64,000 bases of DNA from Halobacillus hunanensis (GCF_900166655.1 NZ_FVZB01000006.1:930001-994000), one strand, 5' to 3'. Positions 26,301 through 35,927 are shown, numbered from the stretch's first letter. A program made the numbers and translations. The notes: generated by a model not told the origin, from the sequence alone.

Positions 26301-27314
26301 TTAATTTGTAGTGTAATCTTTCTTAGCTAACTTATGCCACCATTTCTTAATTAGTTGGGCTCTGCCTTCAATAACAGGTTGAGTCAATGTTTGGATGGAC
26401 GTACTTGATAATAAGAATACAATACTTGCTGCTACAATTGCTAAACCTGCAAAGTCAATCATGTTGTCGACTTCAAACCAGCCGGCTTCGCGAAAGAATT
26501 GAATAAAGAATCCATGAAGCAAGTAGACGTATAACGTTCTCCTTCCTAACACAGTAAAACGATACGATTTACCAGGAATCCACGCAAGGACGCCCACCGT
26601 CATAATTGCACCCACAATGTAACCGGCAAACCGGATTAAGCCGCCAAATTCCAAACCTCCTAGCTCACTGTACGATTTTGAACCTAACAGCCAGCCTGAG
26701 TCGAATTCAGGAAAAATAGCAATTAACCCAACAAGCGCGGTCATGAATAGAAGCGTGGCTTCACGCACTTGCGGAGTTCGCCATTTTTTGACATGGTCTT
26801 TTGTTAACCAATAGCCAGCCAGGAAAAATGGGAAGAAGACAAACGTCCTCGAAAGACTGAACATATGGCCAATATCATTAAAGTATCCTACAACGAGTCC
26901 TAAGCCTACAGAAACCAAAATCCCCGTCAGTGCAGGAACTCTCTTAAACCAATAGAGCATAATGTGCCAGCAGAATAAACTGAATAAGAACCACAATGAC
27001 CAGTGTGGATAAAACGGCCCATTCAGCCATCCATCCTTTCCTATAAAGAAAAAGTAGCCTGAATAAGCAAGCTGAAAAATCATATAAGGCAAGATTAATT
27101 TTTTCGCTAAATTAACGATATAGTCTTTATGCCCTGATCCTTTTGCAAAAAAACCAGCCAAAAAGATAAACGCAGGCATATGAAACGTGTAAATCCACAT
27201 GTAGATGGTGTACATCGTATGTGAACCATCAGTAAACGGTTGAATAAGATGACCAAATACAACGAGGAAAATCAATAAAAGTTTTGCATTGTCAAAAGTT
27301 GCTTCCCGTTTCAT
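26301..27314 (-). CDS. Acyltransferase family membrane protein (fucose 4-O-acetylase-like)
   Basis: This 337-residue protein has about ten membrane helices and the acyltransferase-3 opening FDNAKLLLIFLVVFGHLIQPF, with the conserved histidine in the first helix. Relatives O-acetylate cell-surface sugars. It lacks the extracellular SGNH domain of OatA-type peptidoglycan acetyltransferases. GAGGGTG precedes the ATG. No neighbouring glycan genes reveal the substrate. Confidence 0.85.
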   Translation of the reverse strand: MKREATFDNAKLLLIFLVVFGHLIQPFTDGSHTMYTIYMWIYTFHMPAFIFLAGFFAKGSGHKDYIVNLAKKLILPYMIFQLAYSGYFFFIGKDGWLNGPFYPHWSLWFLFSLFCWHIMLYWFKRVPALTGILVSVGLGLVVGYFNDIGHMFSLSRTFVFFPFFLAGYWLTKDHVKKWRTPQVREATLLFMTALVGLIAIFPEFDSGWLLGSKSYSELGGLEFGGLIRFAGYIVGAIMTVGVLAWIPGKSYRFTVLGRRTLYVYLLHGFFIQFFREAGWFEVDNMIDFAGLAIVAASIVFLLSSTSIQTLTQPVIEGRAQLIKKWWHKLAKKDYTTN

Positions 27315-27547
27315 AGTCCTTCACCCTCTTTAATTCTGTGGTTGTGTATTAGATTTAATTCTTTAAATGTAAAAACAGTGTCTATTCCTTTTTACCACAA
27401 TACATATAGGTTGAAGTTAGATTTTATTGCTTTTTAAATAAACTGTAATCGTAATGTCAAAAATGTAACCACATCATTAAAATGTAAAAGAAAATAAAAG
27501 AAGAAAAAGCCAGCAAACTGAATTTACAGGCTCTTCTCCTAGATTAA

Positions 27548-28789
27548 TTATTCAAAATCAATGGCCCACGAGCCTTTTCGGAAGATAGGTTCATAACTGC
27601 CGTCTTTTGTCTCTCCATCAATGTCTATTTCACCGGAGCCCATCATGAAATCTTCATGCACGAGACTGTCGTTAACCCCATGCTTTTCCATCTCCTCTTT
27701 AGACATCGACGGGCCATTTTCAATATTAGTCGGATAAGCCTTGCCTAATGCCAGGTGACAGGAGGCATTCTCATCATATAACGTATTATAGAAAATGTGT
27801 CCCGACTTGGATATCGGTGATTCATCAGGGACGAGAGCTACTTCACCTAATCGCTTAGCCCCATCATCGGAATCCAATAAATGTTTCAGCGTTTCTTCGC
27901 CAGACTCTGCAGAATAATCGACGACTTTTCCATCTTTAAAGGTCAATGAAAAGTTCTCGATCAAGTTTCCTCCATAACTGAGCGGTTTCGTACTGCTGAC
28001 TTTGCCTTGTATGCCATATTTGTGCGGCATTGTAAACACTTCTTCTGTCGGCATGTTCGGATTAAATTCCACACCCTTTTCAGAAGTAGCCGATCCCCCA
28101 TGCCAAATATGGTTTTCCGGCAATTCCACACTCAAATCTGTACCTGTTGCTTTATAATGAAGCTTCTTATACTGCTTCTTATTTAAATACTCTCTTGCTT
28201 GGCGCAGGCGTTCATTGTGTTCCTCCCAAGCTTTAATGGGATCATCTTGATCTACCCGGGTTATTTTGAATATTTGCTCCCAAAGCTTACTTTGAGCTGC
28301 ATCCTCTGACAGACCAGGGAAGACCTTTTCTGCCCAGGCAGCCTGTGCATAAGCGACAATTGACCATGTCGTTTTATCATTCATAATGTAATCGCGATAT
28401 CCAGTCAGCGCTTCCGCACTCGCCTTATTCGCTTTAGCAATTCGTTCAGAATCGACTCCTTTGAGCAGATCAGGATTAGGACCGTATACAGTTAATAGGG
28501 AATACCCATCCTTTACCATCTCCTCAAGACCCTCCGCCTTCCACTTAGGGAATGTCTCAAGTACCTTCATAGGTGCATTCTTCATTTTCATATAACTTAA
28601 AAGTTCATCGCTCCACTCCACGTGAACATTTTTTGCACCTCTTCCATAAGCTTTAGCAGAAATAATTCTGACAAGATCAGCAGCCTCTATCGGAGCATTT
28701 ATGATCAGCCCCTGACCGCTCTGTAGGTTAACACCTTTTTTTAATGCTAGTTCTGCATACTTCTCAAGCCGTTTTCGATGTGTAGTCAA
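27548..28789 (-). CDS. M29 family metalloaminopeptidase (AmpS/PepS type)
   Basis: This 413-residue cytoplasmic aminopeptidase releases N-terminal residues from peptides using two metal ions. The M29 ligands are visible: E250 in NMPTEEVFTMPH, E316 in LGEVALVP, H345 in CHLALGKAY, and H378 and D380 in LVHEDFM. The start is TTG at 28789, preceded by GGAGGT at spacing six, so the TTG reading is well supported. Downstream there is only a weak hairpin (AGCC/GGCT) with a T-rich tail around 27500. A monocistronic gene. Confidence 0.93.
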   Translation of the reverse strand: MTTHRKRLEKYAELALKKGVNLQSGQGLIINAPIEAADLVRIISAKAYGRGAKNVHVEWSDELLSYMKMKNAPMKVLETFPKWKAEGLEEMVKDGYSLLTVYGPNPDLLKGVDSERIAKANKASAEALTGYRDYIMNDKTTWSIVAYAQAAWAEKVFPGLSEDAAQSKLWEQIFKITRVDQDDPIKAWEEHNERLRQAREYLNKKQYKKLHYKATGTDLSVELPENHIWHGGSATSEKGVEFNPNMPTEEVFTMPHKYGIQGKVSSTKPLSYGGNLIENFSLTFKDGKVVDYSAESGEETLKHLLDSDDGAKRLGEVALVPDESPISKSGHIFYNTLYDENASCHLALGKAYPTNIENGPSMSKEEMEKHGVNDSLVHEDFMMGSGEIDIDGETKDGSYEPIFRKGSWAIDFE

Positions 28790-29012
28790 ATGAATACCTC
28801 CAACTATTTAATGATCTATACGTATTATTTCATAACTTTGAAAAAAATCCCACTAGATTAGATGTACGAAGACCTTTTAGGGTAAATAACAAGGATTCTG
28901 CCAAAATCATGGATGACCTTCACAAGTGTCTCATTATTTTGCCCAGAAACTATGAATTCTTCCCCTCTAAAGGGTTTCTGTTTTTTGGATAAAAAATTGA
29001 TTTTACACATAA

Positions 29013-29046
29013 AAAATCGCAGGAAGCCTCTGCCCCCCGCGATTTT
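29013..29046 (-). terminator. Terminator of the riboflavin operon
   Basis: On the minus strand AAAATCGC (29046-29039) pairs with GCGATTTT (29020-29013) around a GC-rich loop and runs into further Ts, just after the ribH stop. Confidence 0.8.
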
Positions 29047-29049
29047 GTC

Positions 29050-29520
29050 TTATGCTTCAAATTGCCGATTTAAATTAGCCATTTCAATAGCACCAGTTGC
29101 CGCTTCCCAGCCTTTGTTGCCGGCTTTCGTTCCTGCTCGCTCAATGGCTTGCTCGATCGTATCTGTAGTTATAACTCCAAAGATAACAGGAACTCCACTT
29201 TGTACGCTAGCCTGCGAAACCCCCTTGGCAGCTTCTCCACACACATAATCAAAGTGCGGCGTTGACCCGCGAATTACGGCTCCAAGTGTAATCACAGCAT
29301 CGTATTTTCCTGAGTTCGCCATCTTTCCTGCCACCATAGGAATTTCGAAGGCACCTGGAACCCAGGCGACTTCCACATCATCCGTGTTTACGCCATGGCG
29401 CTTCAATCCATCAAGTGCTCCATCATATAGACGTCCCGTAATGAAATCATTAAACCGCCCTACAACAATTCCAATTTTCAATCCGCTTCCTACAAGGTTT
29501 CCTTCTAATGTTTTAACCAT
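29050..29520 (-). CDS. ribH: 6,7-dimethyl-8-ribityllumazine synthase
   Basis: RibH condenses 3,4-dihydroxy-2-butanone 4-phosphate with the ribitylamino-uracil to give lumazine, the penultimate step to riboflavin. The 156-residue protein is standard length. It shows [10 protein letters not shown], the substrate-binding [24 protein letters not shown] with the catalytic histidine, and [19 protein letters not shown] precedes the ATG. It is the last gene of the ribD-ribE-ribBA-ribH operon. Confidence 0.97.
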   Translation of the reverse strand: MVKTLEGNLVGSGLKIGIVVGRFNDFITGRLYDGALDGLKRHGVNTDDVEVAWVPGAFEIPMVAGKMANSGKYDAVITLGAVIRGSTPHFDYVCGEAAKGVSQASVQSGVPVIFGVITTDTIEQAIERAGTKAGNKGWEAATGAIEMANLNRQFEA

Positions 29521-29587
29521 CCTGATCTCTCCTTTAGCTACTGTCTATTTGCAAAATTCATACCTTGATTCCTCAAGTTATTTTCTG

Positions 29588-30781
29588 TTAGTAATGAAAT
29601 AAGTGCCCCATCTTCGACTGTTTGGTCTTTAAATATAGTTCATTCTCTTTTCTTGACTCCATTTGAATCGGAACTCGTTCTACTACTTCCAAGCCATAAC
29701 CGCCAAGACCGGAAATCTTCTTCGGATTATTGGTTAACAGCTTCAGTTTGGAAATTCCAAGGTCCCGTAAAATCTGTGCTCCTACACCATAATCACGTAA
29801 GTCGGGACCAAATCCAAGCTTTTCATTAGCTTCAACGGTATCCAGGCCTTCTTCCTGAAGCTTATAGGCATACAACTTATTCAATAAGCCGATCCCTCTG
29901 CCTTCCTGCCTCATGTAAAGCAGGATCCCGCTGCCGTTTTCTGAGATTTGGCGAAGTGCGTTGTGAAGCTGTGGTCCGCAATCGCAGCGATAGGAACCGA
30001 AGACATCACCTGTTAAACATTCCGAATGGACCCGAACTAATGTTGGCTTACTTGGATCGATCTCCCCTTTGATAAGGGCAATATGGTCTTTATAATCAAT
30101 ATCATTCGTATAAGCAACCGCACGGAAATCACCATATTCAGTTGGCAGCTGTACCTCGACTTCGCGTATGACATGATCTTCAACTCGATAACGATACTGA
30201 ATTAAGTCCGCAATCGTAATCATCGGAATATTAAACTCATCAGCCATTTTACGAAGATCAGGCACTCTTGCCATCGTCCCATCTTCTTTAATAATTTCAC
30301 AAATAACCCCGGCTGGCTTGGCTCCAGCCAGTTCAGCTAAATCTACCGCAGCTTCTGTATGACCAGCACGGCGCAATACACCGCCTTCTTTCGCAATTAA
30401 CGGGAAAATATGACCCGGTCTTTGGAAATCATCCGCTTGGCTTAATGGGTTAAGCATTTCACGAATCGTCAGTGCCCGCTCATCCGCAGAGATGCCAGTC
30501 GTCGTGTGCTTATGATCAATGCTTACTGTAAAAGCAGTTTTATTAGGATCAGTGCTGTTATCCACCATCGGGTTCAACTCAAGCTGATCAGCTAATTGAC
30601 TTGTAACAGGTGCACAGACAAGCCCTTTGCCATGAGTAATCATAAAATTGATCATCTCAGGCGTTGCATATTCAGCTAATCCTATTAAATCCCCCTCATT
30701 TTCTCGATCCTCATCATCACAGACGATGACCATTTTTCCCTGTTTTAATTCTGAAATTGCCCGTTCAATTGAATCAAACAT
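29588..30781 (-). CDS. ribBA: Bifunctional DHBP synthase / GTP cyclohydrolase II
   Basis: The 397-residue fusion starts both branches of riboflavin synthesis. The N-terminal DHBP synthase half (about 1-200) has [13 protein letters not shown] and the GHTEAAVDL block. The C-terminal GTP cyclohydrolase II half has zinc cysteines 255, 266 and 268 in [16 protein letters not shown] and [10 protein letters not shown] start it at the ATG at 30781, with GAGGGTGGG before it; the longer reading to 30817 would overlap ribE by 20 bases, and the shorter one matches the Bacillus length. Confidence 0.96.
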   Translation of the reverse strand: MFDSIERAISELKQGKMVIVCDDEDRENEGDLIGLAEYATPEMINFMITHGKGLVCAPVTSQLADQLELNPMVDNSTDPNKTAFTVSIDHKHTTTGISADERALTIREMLNPLSQADDFQRPGHIFPLIAKEGGVLRRAGHTEAAVDLAELAGAKPAGVICEIIKEDGTMARVPDLRKMADEFNIPMITIADLIQYRYRVEDHVIREVEVQLPTEYGDFRAVAYTNDIDYKDHIALIKGEIDPSKPTLVRVHSECLTGDVFGSYRCDCGPQLHNALRQISENGSGILLYMRQEGRGIGLLNKLYAYKLQEEGLDTVEANEKLGFGPDLRDYGVGAQILRDLGISKLKLLTNNPKKISGLGGYGLEVVERVPIQMESRKENELYLKTKQSKMGHLFHY

Positions 30782-30797
30782 CTTCCCACCCTCTTCT

Positions 30798-31445
30798 TTA
30801 TGCGAATCCATTTTCATCTAAGAAATCCTTCGTTAGCTTTGACTGACTGCTCTCAGGTTCTTTTCCTAAAAAATGGGCCACGTATTTACCAATCATGTCG
30901 CATTCAATATTCACTTGATCACCTGGTTCTTTATCACCGAGTACCGTATGGTCCATCGTGTGCGGAATAAGTGAGATCGTGACACGGTTCTCCTCCACAC
31001 CAAACACGGTCAAACTCGTTCCATCAACCGTAATTGATCCTTTATACACAAAATAATGGATCAGTTCATCCGGAAGTTCAATCTTATAATAAACGGCATT
31101 TGATTCTGATTTCTTCGCCACAATCTCACCCGTACCATCGATATGACCCGAAACTAAGTGACCACCAAAACGGCCGCCTGCTGCCATGGCCCGTTCGAGA
31201 TTGACTGTACTTCCTTGCTTCAGCTGGTGCAAGTTCGTCGCCCTAAAGGTTTCAGGCATTACATCAAATTCTATACTTTGATCGGTATAACTTGTCACGG
31301 TGAGGCACACTCCGTTTATCGAAATGCTATCCCCTAAATCTATATCCGACAAAATTTCCTTCGCTATAATACTTAATTCAAGCGCTTCTGATTTACTTTT
31401 AATATTTTTGACTGTACCCATTTCCTCTACAATCCCTGTAAACAT
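30798..31445 (-). CDS. ribE: Riboflavin synthase alpha chain
   Basis: RibE dismutates two lumazines to riboflavin plus the pyrimidine recycled by RibH. The 215-residue protein consists of two lumazine-binding beta-barrel repeats: the first begins [12 protein letters not shown] and has GVCLTVTS, the second begins [15 protein letters not shown] and has GTSLTVFG. The ATG overlaps the ribD stop by one base (TAATG), so the two are coupled. Length is normal. Confidence 0.97.
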   Translation of the reverse strand: MFTGIVEEMGTVKNIKSKSEALELSIIAKEILSDIDLGDSISINGVCLTVTSYTDQSIEFDVMPETFRATNLHQLKQGSTVNLERAMAAGGRFGGHLVSGHIDGTGEIVAKKSESNAVYYKIELPDELIHYFVYKGSITVDGTSLTVFGVEENRVTISLIPHTMDHTVLGDKEPGDQVNIECDMIGKYVAHFLGKEPESSQSKLTKDFLDENGFA

Positions 31446-32542
31446 TACGAATCCTCCCTTTTGACTGAAACAAGCTTGATATCTTCCCCTAGCTGTTCAG
31501 AGCTAAGAAATGCAAAATTATCAAGTTGGGCCAGACTACTGATTCCTTCACCCGCTACAGGGGTCATGGCCTGCCTGCCGCCAATTAATTTAGGTGCTAT
31601 ATACGTAATGGTTTCGTTCACTTTCCCGGCCCGGACAAAAGCATCCGCAATCGTTCCGCCGCCTTCAATCAGCAATGAGGTAAGTTTTTGTTCACCTAAA
31701 TAGTCCAGAACAGCTTCCACTTGAACGGTTTCCGTTGCCAGGCGGATCACCTCAACATGGGAAAAGTTTTGAAAGCGGGTCATTTCATCCTTTCCGACGG
31801 ATTTTCCTGTAAAGATCCAAGTCGGGGCTTCTCTATTTTGAATCACCTGAGAGGTAGAAGGAGTCCGCAAATGGGTATCAAGGACAATTCTCACCGGGCT
31901 GTTGCCGCCTCCTGCTATTCGAGTCGTCAGCTTAGGGTTATCCATTAGAACCGTATTAATGCCTGCTAAGATGGCAGCAGATCGATGACGATAGGAGTGG
32001 CCATCCTTCCTTGCTGACTCACCAGTAATCCACTGGCTTTCACCTGTTGTGGTAGCAATCTTTCCATCAAGGCTCATCGCTGATTTCAATCGAACGTAGG
32101 GCTGCTTTGTTCTTATAAAATGAAAGAATGCGCGATTCAGCTCATCTGCTTCATCTTTTAAGACCCCTGTTTTCACCTCAAGACCGGCTTTTTTCATCAA
32201 CTCTATCCCGCGGCCGCTCACTTTAGGATTAGGATCGTGAGAAGCAATTATCACACGTTTAATTCCAGCATCAACCACCGCCTGGGCACAGGGCGGAGTT
32301 TGCCCGAAATGACTGCAAGGCTCAAGTGTTACATAAATTTCTGCACCCAGAGCTTTTTCACCAGCCATCCGCAGTGCATGGACTTCAGCATGAGGCTCCC
32401 CGGCCTTGACATGCACTCCCAGACCAACTACTTGATTATTTTTCACAACAACTGCTGCAACCGAAGGGTTTGGAGTCGTCTGTCCTATCGTTTCTTTCGC
32501 CATCTGAATAGCCATAGTCATATATCGTTCGTCGCGCTGCAT
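31445..32542 (-). CDS. ribD: Bifunctional riboflavin deaminase/reductase
   Basis: RibD carries out the second and third steps of the pathway. The N-terminal cytidine-deaminase-like domain has the zinc site H51-A-E53 (GEPHAEVHAL) and C76/C85 in LEPCSHFGQTPPC. The C-terminal reductase domain has LKSAMSLDGKIATTTGESQW and the LLIEGGGTIADAF block. I choose the ATG at 32542 after GGAGGTGA over the GTG at 32551, giving 365 residues. It is the first gene behind the FMN riboswitch and its terminator. Confidence 0.96.
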   Translation of the reverse strand: MQRDERYMTMAIQMAKETIGQTTPNPSVAAVVVKNNQVVGLGVHVKAGEPHAEVHALRMAGEKALGAEIYVTLEPCSHFGQTPPCAQAVVDAGIKRVIIASHDPNPKVSGRGIELMKKAGLEVKTGVLKDEADELNRAFFHFIRTKQPYVRLKSAMSLDGKIATTTGESQWITGESARKDGHSYRHRSAAILAGINTVLMDNPKLTTRIAGGGNSPVRIVLDTHLRTPSTSQVIQNREAPTWIFTGKSVGKDEMTRFQNFSHVEVIRLATETVQVEAVLDYLGEQKLTSLLIEGGGTIADAFVRAGKVNETITYIAPKLIGGRQAMTPVAGEGISSLAQLDNFAFLSSEQLGEDIKLVSVKREDS

Positions 32543-32571
32543 CCTTCTCACCTCCCCATATTTTTTTAATC

Positions 32572-32610
32572 AAAAAAGCCCTGAAGAAGACAAACTTCTC
32601 CAGGGCTTTA
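32572..32610 (-). terminator. Intrinsic terminator of the FMN riboswitch
   Basis: On the minus strand AAAGCCCTGGAGAAG pairs with CTTCTTCAGGGCTTT with small internal mismatches and is followed by a run of Ts. It lies between the riboswitch aptamer and the ribD ribosome site, the usual place for a transcription-terminating expression platform. Confidence 0.88.
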
Positions 32611-32683
32611 CTGTATTGAAAAATAAGTATAGCGAATAGAAGGTACAACTACAGAATGTTTGCACCTTATTTTGCACGCTCGC

Positions 32684-32825
32684 TCCTTCTCCCATCCAGA
32701 CTGTAACTGTCGGCTTTGGAATTTACACCAAATCAGGGGGAAGAAATAAGACTCCTTCCCCGTCGCGGGCTTTGAACGTTGTGGTCCATCACCGCCGGCC
32801 GGGATTTTCACCCTGCCCCGAAGGA
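32684..32825 (-). ncRNA. FMN riboswitch (RFN element)
   Basis: Read on the minus strand, the element has the conserved RFN blocks in order: CGGGGCAGGGTGAAAATCCC, GGCCGGCGGTGAT, AGCCCGCGA, GATTTGGTGTAAATTCC, AAAGCCGACAGT and AGTCTGGATGGGAGAAG. It should bind FMN and favour the downstream terminator when riboflavin cofactors are abundant. It controls ribD-ribE-ribBA-ribH. Confidence 0.97.
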
Positions 32826-32850
32826 TTGTTTATTCAATTGTCTTATAATA

Positions 32851-32879
32851 AATATAAATGAATCTTATTAAAATCGCAA
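32851..32879 (-). promoter_or_regulatory. Promoter of the riboflavin operon
   Basis: On the minus strand TTGCGA (32879-32874) and TATATT (32856-32851) are 17 bases apart, placing the transcript start just before the riboswitch aptamer. Confidence 0.55.
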
Positions 32880-32925
32880 TTAGTTAGCACTATTCGTACT
32901 TTATTTAATTAATAAAAACGTAGAG

Positions 32926-33045
32926 TTAGCTTTTAGCTATAATCGGGGCTTTGACTTGATGAGACACTACGATTCCAACAAGTGCCCCAAAAATTGCAGG
33001 GAGTCCCTGCTTGATAAAGTAGTGAAAAAAAGTATGAGTTATCGT
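32926..33045 (-). pseudogene. Possible C-terminal remnant of a membrane transporter
   Basis: A 39-codon open segment with no start reads THTFFHYFIKQ, then GLPAIFGALVGIVVSHQVK, and ends APIIAKS before a stop. It has the look of a transporter's final helix and basic tail. The region has no ribosome site and no continuation upstream. It may be the leftover of a deleted gene, or chance. The rest of the 433 bases between riboflavin promoter and lipoprotein gene is AT-rich without other genes. Confidence 0.3.
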
Positions 33046-33259
33046 TTATATAAGTCTGAATATTCCTGTAAAGATCATAGTTTACAGTCTTTTTCTTTAA
33101 AATTTTGAAGGAGATATACGATCCGGCCTCTATATTTTGATCATCAACCGTTTTCTGATAAAGGAAATATAACTCACATAATCGTTCGAATGTCCCTGTT
33201 TTCAACTTGAAGGAATTGGGAATACTGCTTACAAATAAAACCAAAAAGGAGGATCTTTT

Positions 33260-33757
33260 ATGAAACGATTCCATGCATTTAGTTTGATCCTGGCCCTCGG
33301 TATAATCTTGGGAGCCTGTGGAACAGCCGAGAACCAAGATAACACTAGCTCTCAAGAAGAAACCAATCAACAAGAAAGTGAGCCAGCCAATGGTGAGAAA
33401 TCAACGGAGTCTTCCGAAGGGAATCAATCTAGTGGCGAGAGCAAAGATATGAATTTAGCATCTGAAGTTGATAACGTGATCAAATCCGTAAATCAGTTGA
33501 ACAGCAGCTTAAAAGACTCAGCAAATGATGTCAAAACAATTAATGGTCACGGGAAAACTCTTGAAGAGAATTGGGACAGTATTGAGAAGCAAGTAGAAGA
33601 ACAATTCCCAGACCAGTACAAGAAAATAGAAGAAAGCCTTTATCCTCTAATCGGTGAAGCTAAACAAGAGGATCCTAAAATTGACAAAATGAAAGAATGG
33701 GCACAGACAACCGTGGACAGTTTGAATGAATTGAAACAAAAAATAAAAAATCAATAA
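33260..33757 (+). CDS. Small acidic lipoprotein of unknown function
   Basis: The 165-residue product begins with a lipoprotein signal (MKRFHAFSLILALGIILGAC; lipobox LGAC, C20). A low-complexity Glu/Ser/Asn/Gln linker follows (about 22-62), then a helical domain of about 100 residues (SEVDNVIKSVNQLNSSL to LNELKQKIKNQ). AAAGGAGG precedes the ATG. It has its own terminator. No family recognised; surface location is predicted from the signal. Confidence 0.8.
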   Translation: MKRFHAFSLILALGIILGACGTAENQDNTSSQEETNQQESEPANGEKSTESSEGNQSSGESKDMNLASEVDNVIKSVNQLNSSLKDSANDVKTINGHGKTLEENWDSIEKQVEEQFPDQYKKIEESLYPLIGEAKQEDPKIDKMKEWAQTTVDSLNELKQKIKNQ

Positions 33758-33766
33758 CTCTAGAGT

Positions 33767-33800
33767 AAAGAAGGGCTGTACGATCAGGCCCTTCTTTTTT
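33767..33800 (+). terminator. Terminator after the lipoprotein gene
   Basis: AAAGAAGGGC (33767-33776) pairs perfectly with GCCCTTCTTT (33788-33797) and runs into more Ts. Confidence 0.9.
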
Positions 33801-33909
33801 GTATATGACAAAATCTCTTTACTTCAACATGTCGAAAATACCGTGTAGTTTCTGTAAAACTTCAATGATTGCATCCCGATGTGGCAAGGAGTAAAATGGG
33901 AGGGGTAAA

Positions 33910-33922
33910 TTCATCAGATGAA
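33910..33922. promoter_or_regulatory. Candidate LutR-type operator before cidA-lrgB
   Basis: The palindrome TTCATCAGATGAA contains the 11-base core TCATCAGATGA found twice upstream of the lactate permease. It lies 112 bases before the CidA-family start and inside a larger inverted repeat (GGGGTA/TACCC arms). Shared control with the lactate genes is inference. Confidence 0.5.
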
Positions 33923-34033
33923 CTGATCTACCCGCCCTAAAACCAAGGGCCCTTAATCTTCCTAACGAGTAATTTGAATCCTATCATAAGGAGGGCTGGC
34001 GTCACTTATATTAAAAAAATACGCCGAACATCT

Positions 34034-34438
34034 ATGAAAACCTTAAAAATCATCATACAGATCGCCTTATTATATATCTTTTATATGGTCGGTAATTGGA
34101 TCTCCGCCCAGCTGCATTTGCCGATACCAGGCAGCATTGTCGGAGTGGTGCTCCTGTTAGCGGCTTTAATTATTGGCATTTGCCCGGTTCATTGGGTGGA
34201 AACAGGCTCAGGATTTCTTTTAGCTTATTTACCCCTGCTGTTTATTCCAGCCACAGTCGGTGTCATGAATTACTTCCATTTATTTGCCGGCAGCGGTATT
34301 CTGCTGATTGTTATCATCGTTGTCAGCACACTCTTCACCATGATTACAGCTGGGCATACGAGCCAATTTTTGGCCAAAAGATCGGCTAAAAGAAAGGAGA
34401 AAAAGCAGTGCTCGAAGTACTTATCGCAATCATCATAA
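34034..34438 (+). CDS. CidA/LrgA-family holin-like membrane protein
   Basis: The 134-residue protein has four membrane helices and the family block LPIPGSIVGVVLLLAALI. CidA/LrgA proteins pair with LrgB-type partners; the B. subtilis pair PftA/PftB (formerly YsbA/YsbB) is a pyruvate carrier, others influence autolysis. The homology-based start is the ATG at 34034, but no ribosome site sits before it: an AAGGAGGG occurs 38 bases upstream with no start codon at proper distance in this frame. The gene overlaps the lrgB-like gene by 31 bases, as in coupled pairs. A LutR-like operator is upstream. Confidence 0.85.
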   Translation: MKTLKIIIQIALLYIFYMVGNWISAQLHLPIPGSIVGVVLLLAALIIGICPVHWVETGSGFLLAYLPLLFIPATVGVMNYFHLFAGSGILLIVIIVVSTLFTMITAGHTSQFLAKRSAKRKEKKQCSKYLSQSS

Positions 34439-35100
34439 TTATATTTACCATATTGATGTACTTAGCGCTGGATCGACTGTACCGCTGGGTTCGTTGGCCA
34501 CTATTAATCCCAGCCTTAACAACGACATTTGTGCTCATTGTCATCCTTCTTTGTTTCCGTATCCCCTATCAAACTTACATGATCGGAGGACAGTGGATTA
34601 ATCATTTATTAGGACCGGCTGTAGTAGCACTGGCATTACCTTTGTATAAGCAAAGAAAAATATTACTCAAGCATCTGTATCCAGTCATCGGGGGCGTCCT
34701 GGTTGGATCGATTATGGGGATTACCAGCGGAATTCTTTTAGCCCAGTCACTTGGATTTGCGGAAGAGCTTATTTTTTCCCTTGTGCCGAAATCAGTTACC
34801 ACCCCTGTTGCGATGCAGATTGCTTCAGAACTAGGCGGGGTCCCTTCTCTAGCCGCTGTATTTGTCATGATCGCCGGGTTCACCGGTGTTGTTCTCGGGC
34901 CAGCAACCTTGAAATGGTGCAGGGTTAACCGTTCTTTGGGCCAAGGGATCGCCTTTGGCAGCGCCTCCCATGCGATTGGCACGTCTAAGGCTTTTGAATA
35001 CGGAGAGCAGACTGTCTCCATGAGCTCCGTTGCCATGACTCTAAGCGCCATCACCGGCTCAATATTTGGCCCGCTGTTTGTATGGATATTTTATGCATAG
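34408..35100 (+). CDS. LrgB/CidB-family membrane protein
   Basis: The 230-residue protein has about seven membrane helices and the family core SLVPKSVTTPVAMQIASELGG, then AGFTGVVLGP and GSASHAIGTSKAFEYGEQ. It starts with GTG at 34408 behind AAAGGAG, within the end of the CidA-like gene. Together the two should form a hetero-oligomeric carrier. Context beside lactate-utilisation genes and a shared operator sequence favour a PftB-like pyruvate role over a cell-death role; this is inference. Confidence 0.9.
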   Translation: MLEVLIAIIIIIFTILMYLALDRLYRWVRWPLLIPALTTTFVLIVILLCFRIPYQTYMIGGQWINHLLGPAVVALALPLYKQRKILLKHLYPVIGGVLVGSIMGITSGILLAQSLGFAEELIFSLVPKSVTTPVAMQIASELGGVPSLAAVFVMIAGFTGVVLGPATLKWCRVNRSLGQGIAFGSASHAIGTSKAFEYGEQTVSMSSVAMTLSAITGSIFGPLFVWIFYA

Positions 35101-35130
35101 ACCTGGAACTTTTTGGTCCTTAACTTAAGC

Positions 35131-35168
35131 AAACCCTGCACAAGATTTTCACTCGTACAGGGTTTGTA
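35131..35168 (+). terminator. Terminator after the lrgB-like gene
   Basis: AAACCCTG (35131-35138) pairs with CAGGGTTT (35158-35165) around a 19-base loop; the T-run is short. Confidence 0.6.
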
Positions 35169-35229
35169 ATTAGGGGTGAAATCATGCTCCGGAAATTCAT
35201 ATAATCCCAGTTGAGTTGACTTCCGTTCC

Positions 35230-35925
35230 TTATTCAACTACCACATATACTGCATTGACTGGGCCGTGCACTCCTACTACGATGTCCATTTCGATGTCGG
35301 CACTGTTGCTCGGGCCGGAAATAAAATTGATGCAGGTTGCAATGTCCTTACCCGACTCCACTTGTTTATGAACTTCGTGTGTTGCTTGCGTCATCCGTGG
35401 AACAATCGATGATTTTGGCAGGATTGCAATGTACGTAATCGGCAGAAGGCTGACGGAACGCGCGATATCCTTATCGTTGAATTGGACAATCGTTCCTGAT
35501 TCTGCAAGGGCGATATCACCGAAGAAAATGCCGATATTAGCTGCATTTGCTTTTTCAATATTGTCAGCGCCAAGTGCTGTATCCCATCGATGTGTATGAT
35601 CATTATCAAGGACATCCTTAATCTCATATTCAGCAAATCGGTCATCGTTTGTTGTAACAATAGGCCCGCCACCATACTCCTCTACAACTTTTTGCAGTGT
35701 TTCCATAAGCTTTGCCTGGTCTGTTTCTACTACCTCCGCATCTTTAGCTTGACTCCTTTGCCGAAAAGTAGCCAATAAATCATCCGGGGAGGCATTTTTG
35801 TAGACCTTCCATTGCGGCTGATGCTGCCACTCCGGCAAGGAAACATCTTTCTTGCGTTCACGTCCAAGTTTCCCAGCGATTTCACTTAAAAAAACATCCT
35901 TATTATGAATGGTTCCTTTAGCCAT
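35230..35925 (-). CDS. lutC: Lactate utilisation protein LutC
   Basis: LutC is the third subunit of the LutABC iron-sulfur L-lactate dehydrogenase, which oxidises lactate to pyruvate. The 231-residue protein is a LUD-domain protein with IGIFFGDIALAESGTIVQF and THEVHKQVESGKDIATCINFI, ending in DIVVGVHGPVNAVYVVVE. The N-terminal helix region (LSEIAGKLGRERKKDVSLPEW) is typical. It begins two bases after lutB and ends the operon. Confidence 0.94.
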   Translation of the reverse strand: MAKGTIHNKDVFLSEIAGKLGRERKKDVSLPEWQHQPQWKVYKNASPDDLLATFRQRSQAKDAEVVETDQAKLMETLQKVVEEYGGGPIVTTNDDRFAEYEIKDVLDNDHTHRWDTALGADNIEKANAANIGIFFGDIALAESGTIVQFNDKDIARSVSLLPITYIAILPKSSIVPRMTQATHEVHKQVESGKDIATCINFISGPSNSADIEMDIVVGVHGPVNAVYVVVE

Positions 35926-35927
35926 GG

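Noticed and set aside
32933-33373. 146-aa minus-strand ORF over the lipoprotein start
   Set aside because: It is antisense to the lipoprotein gene for much of its length and lacks a ribosome site; only the different frame at 32926-33045 looks protein-like.
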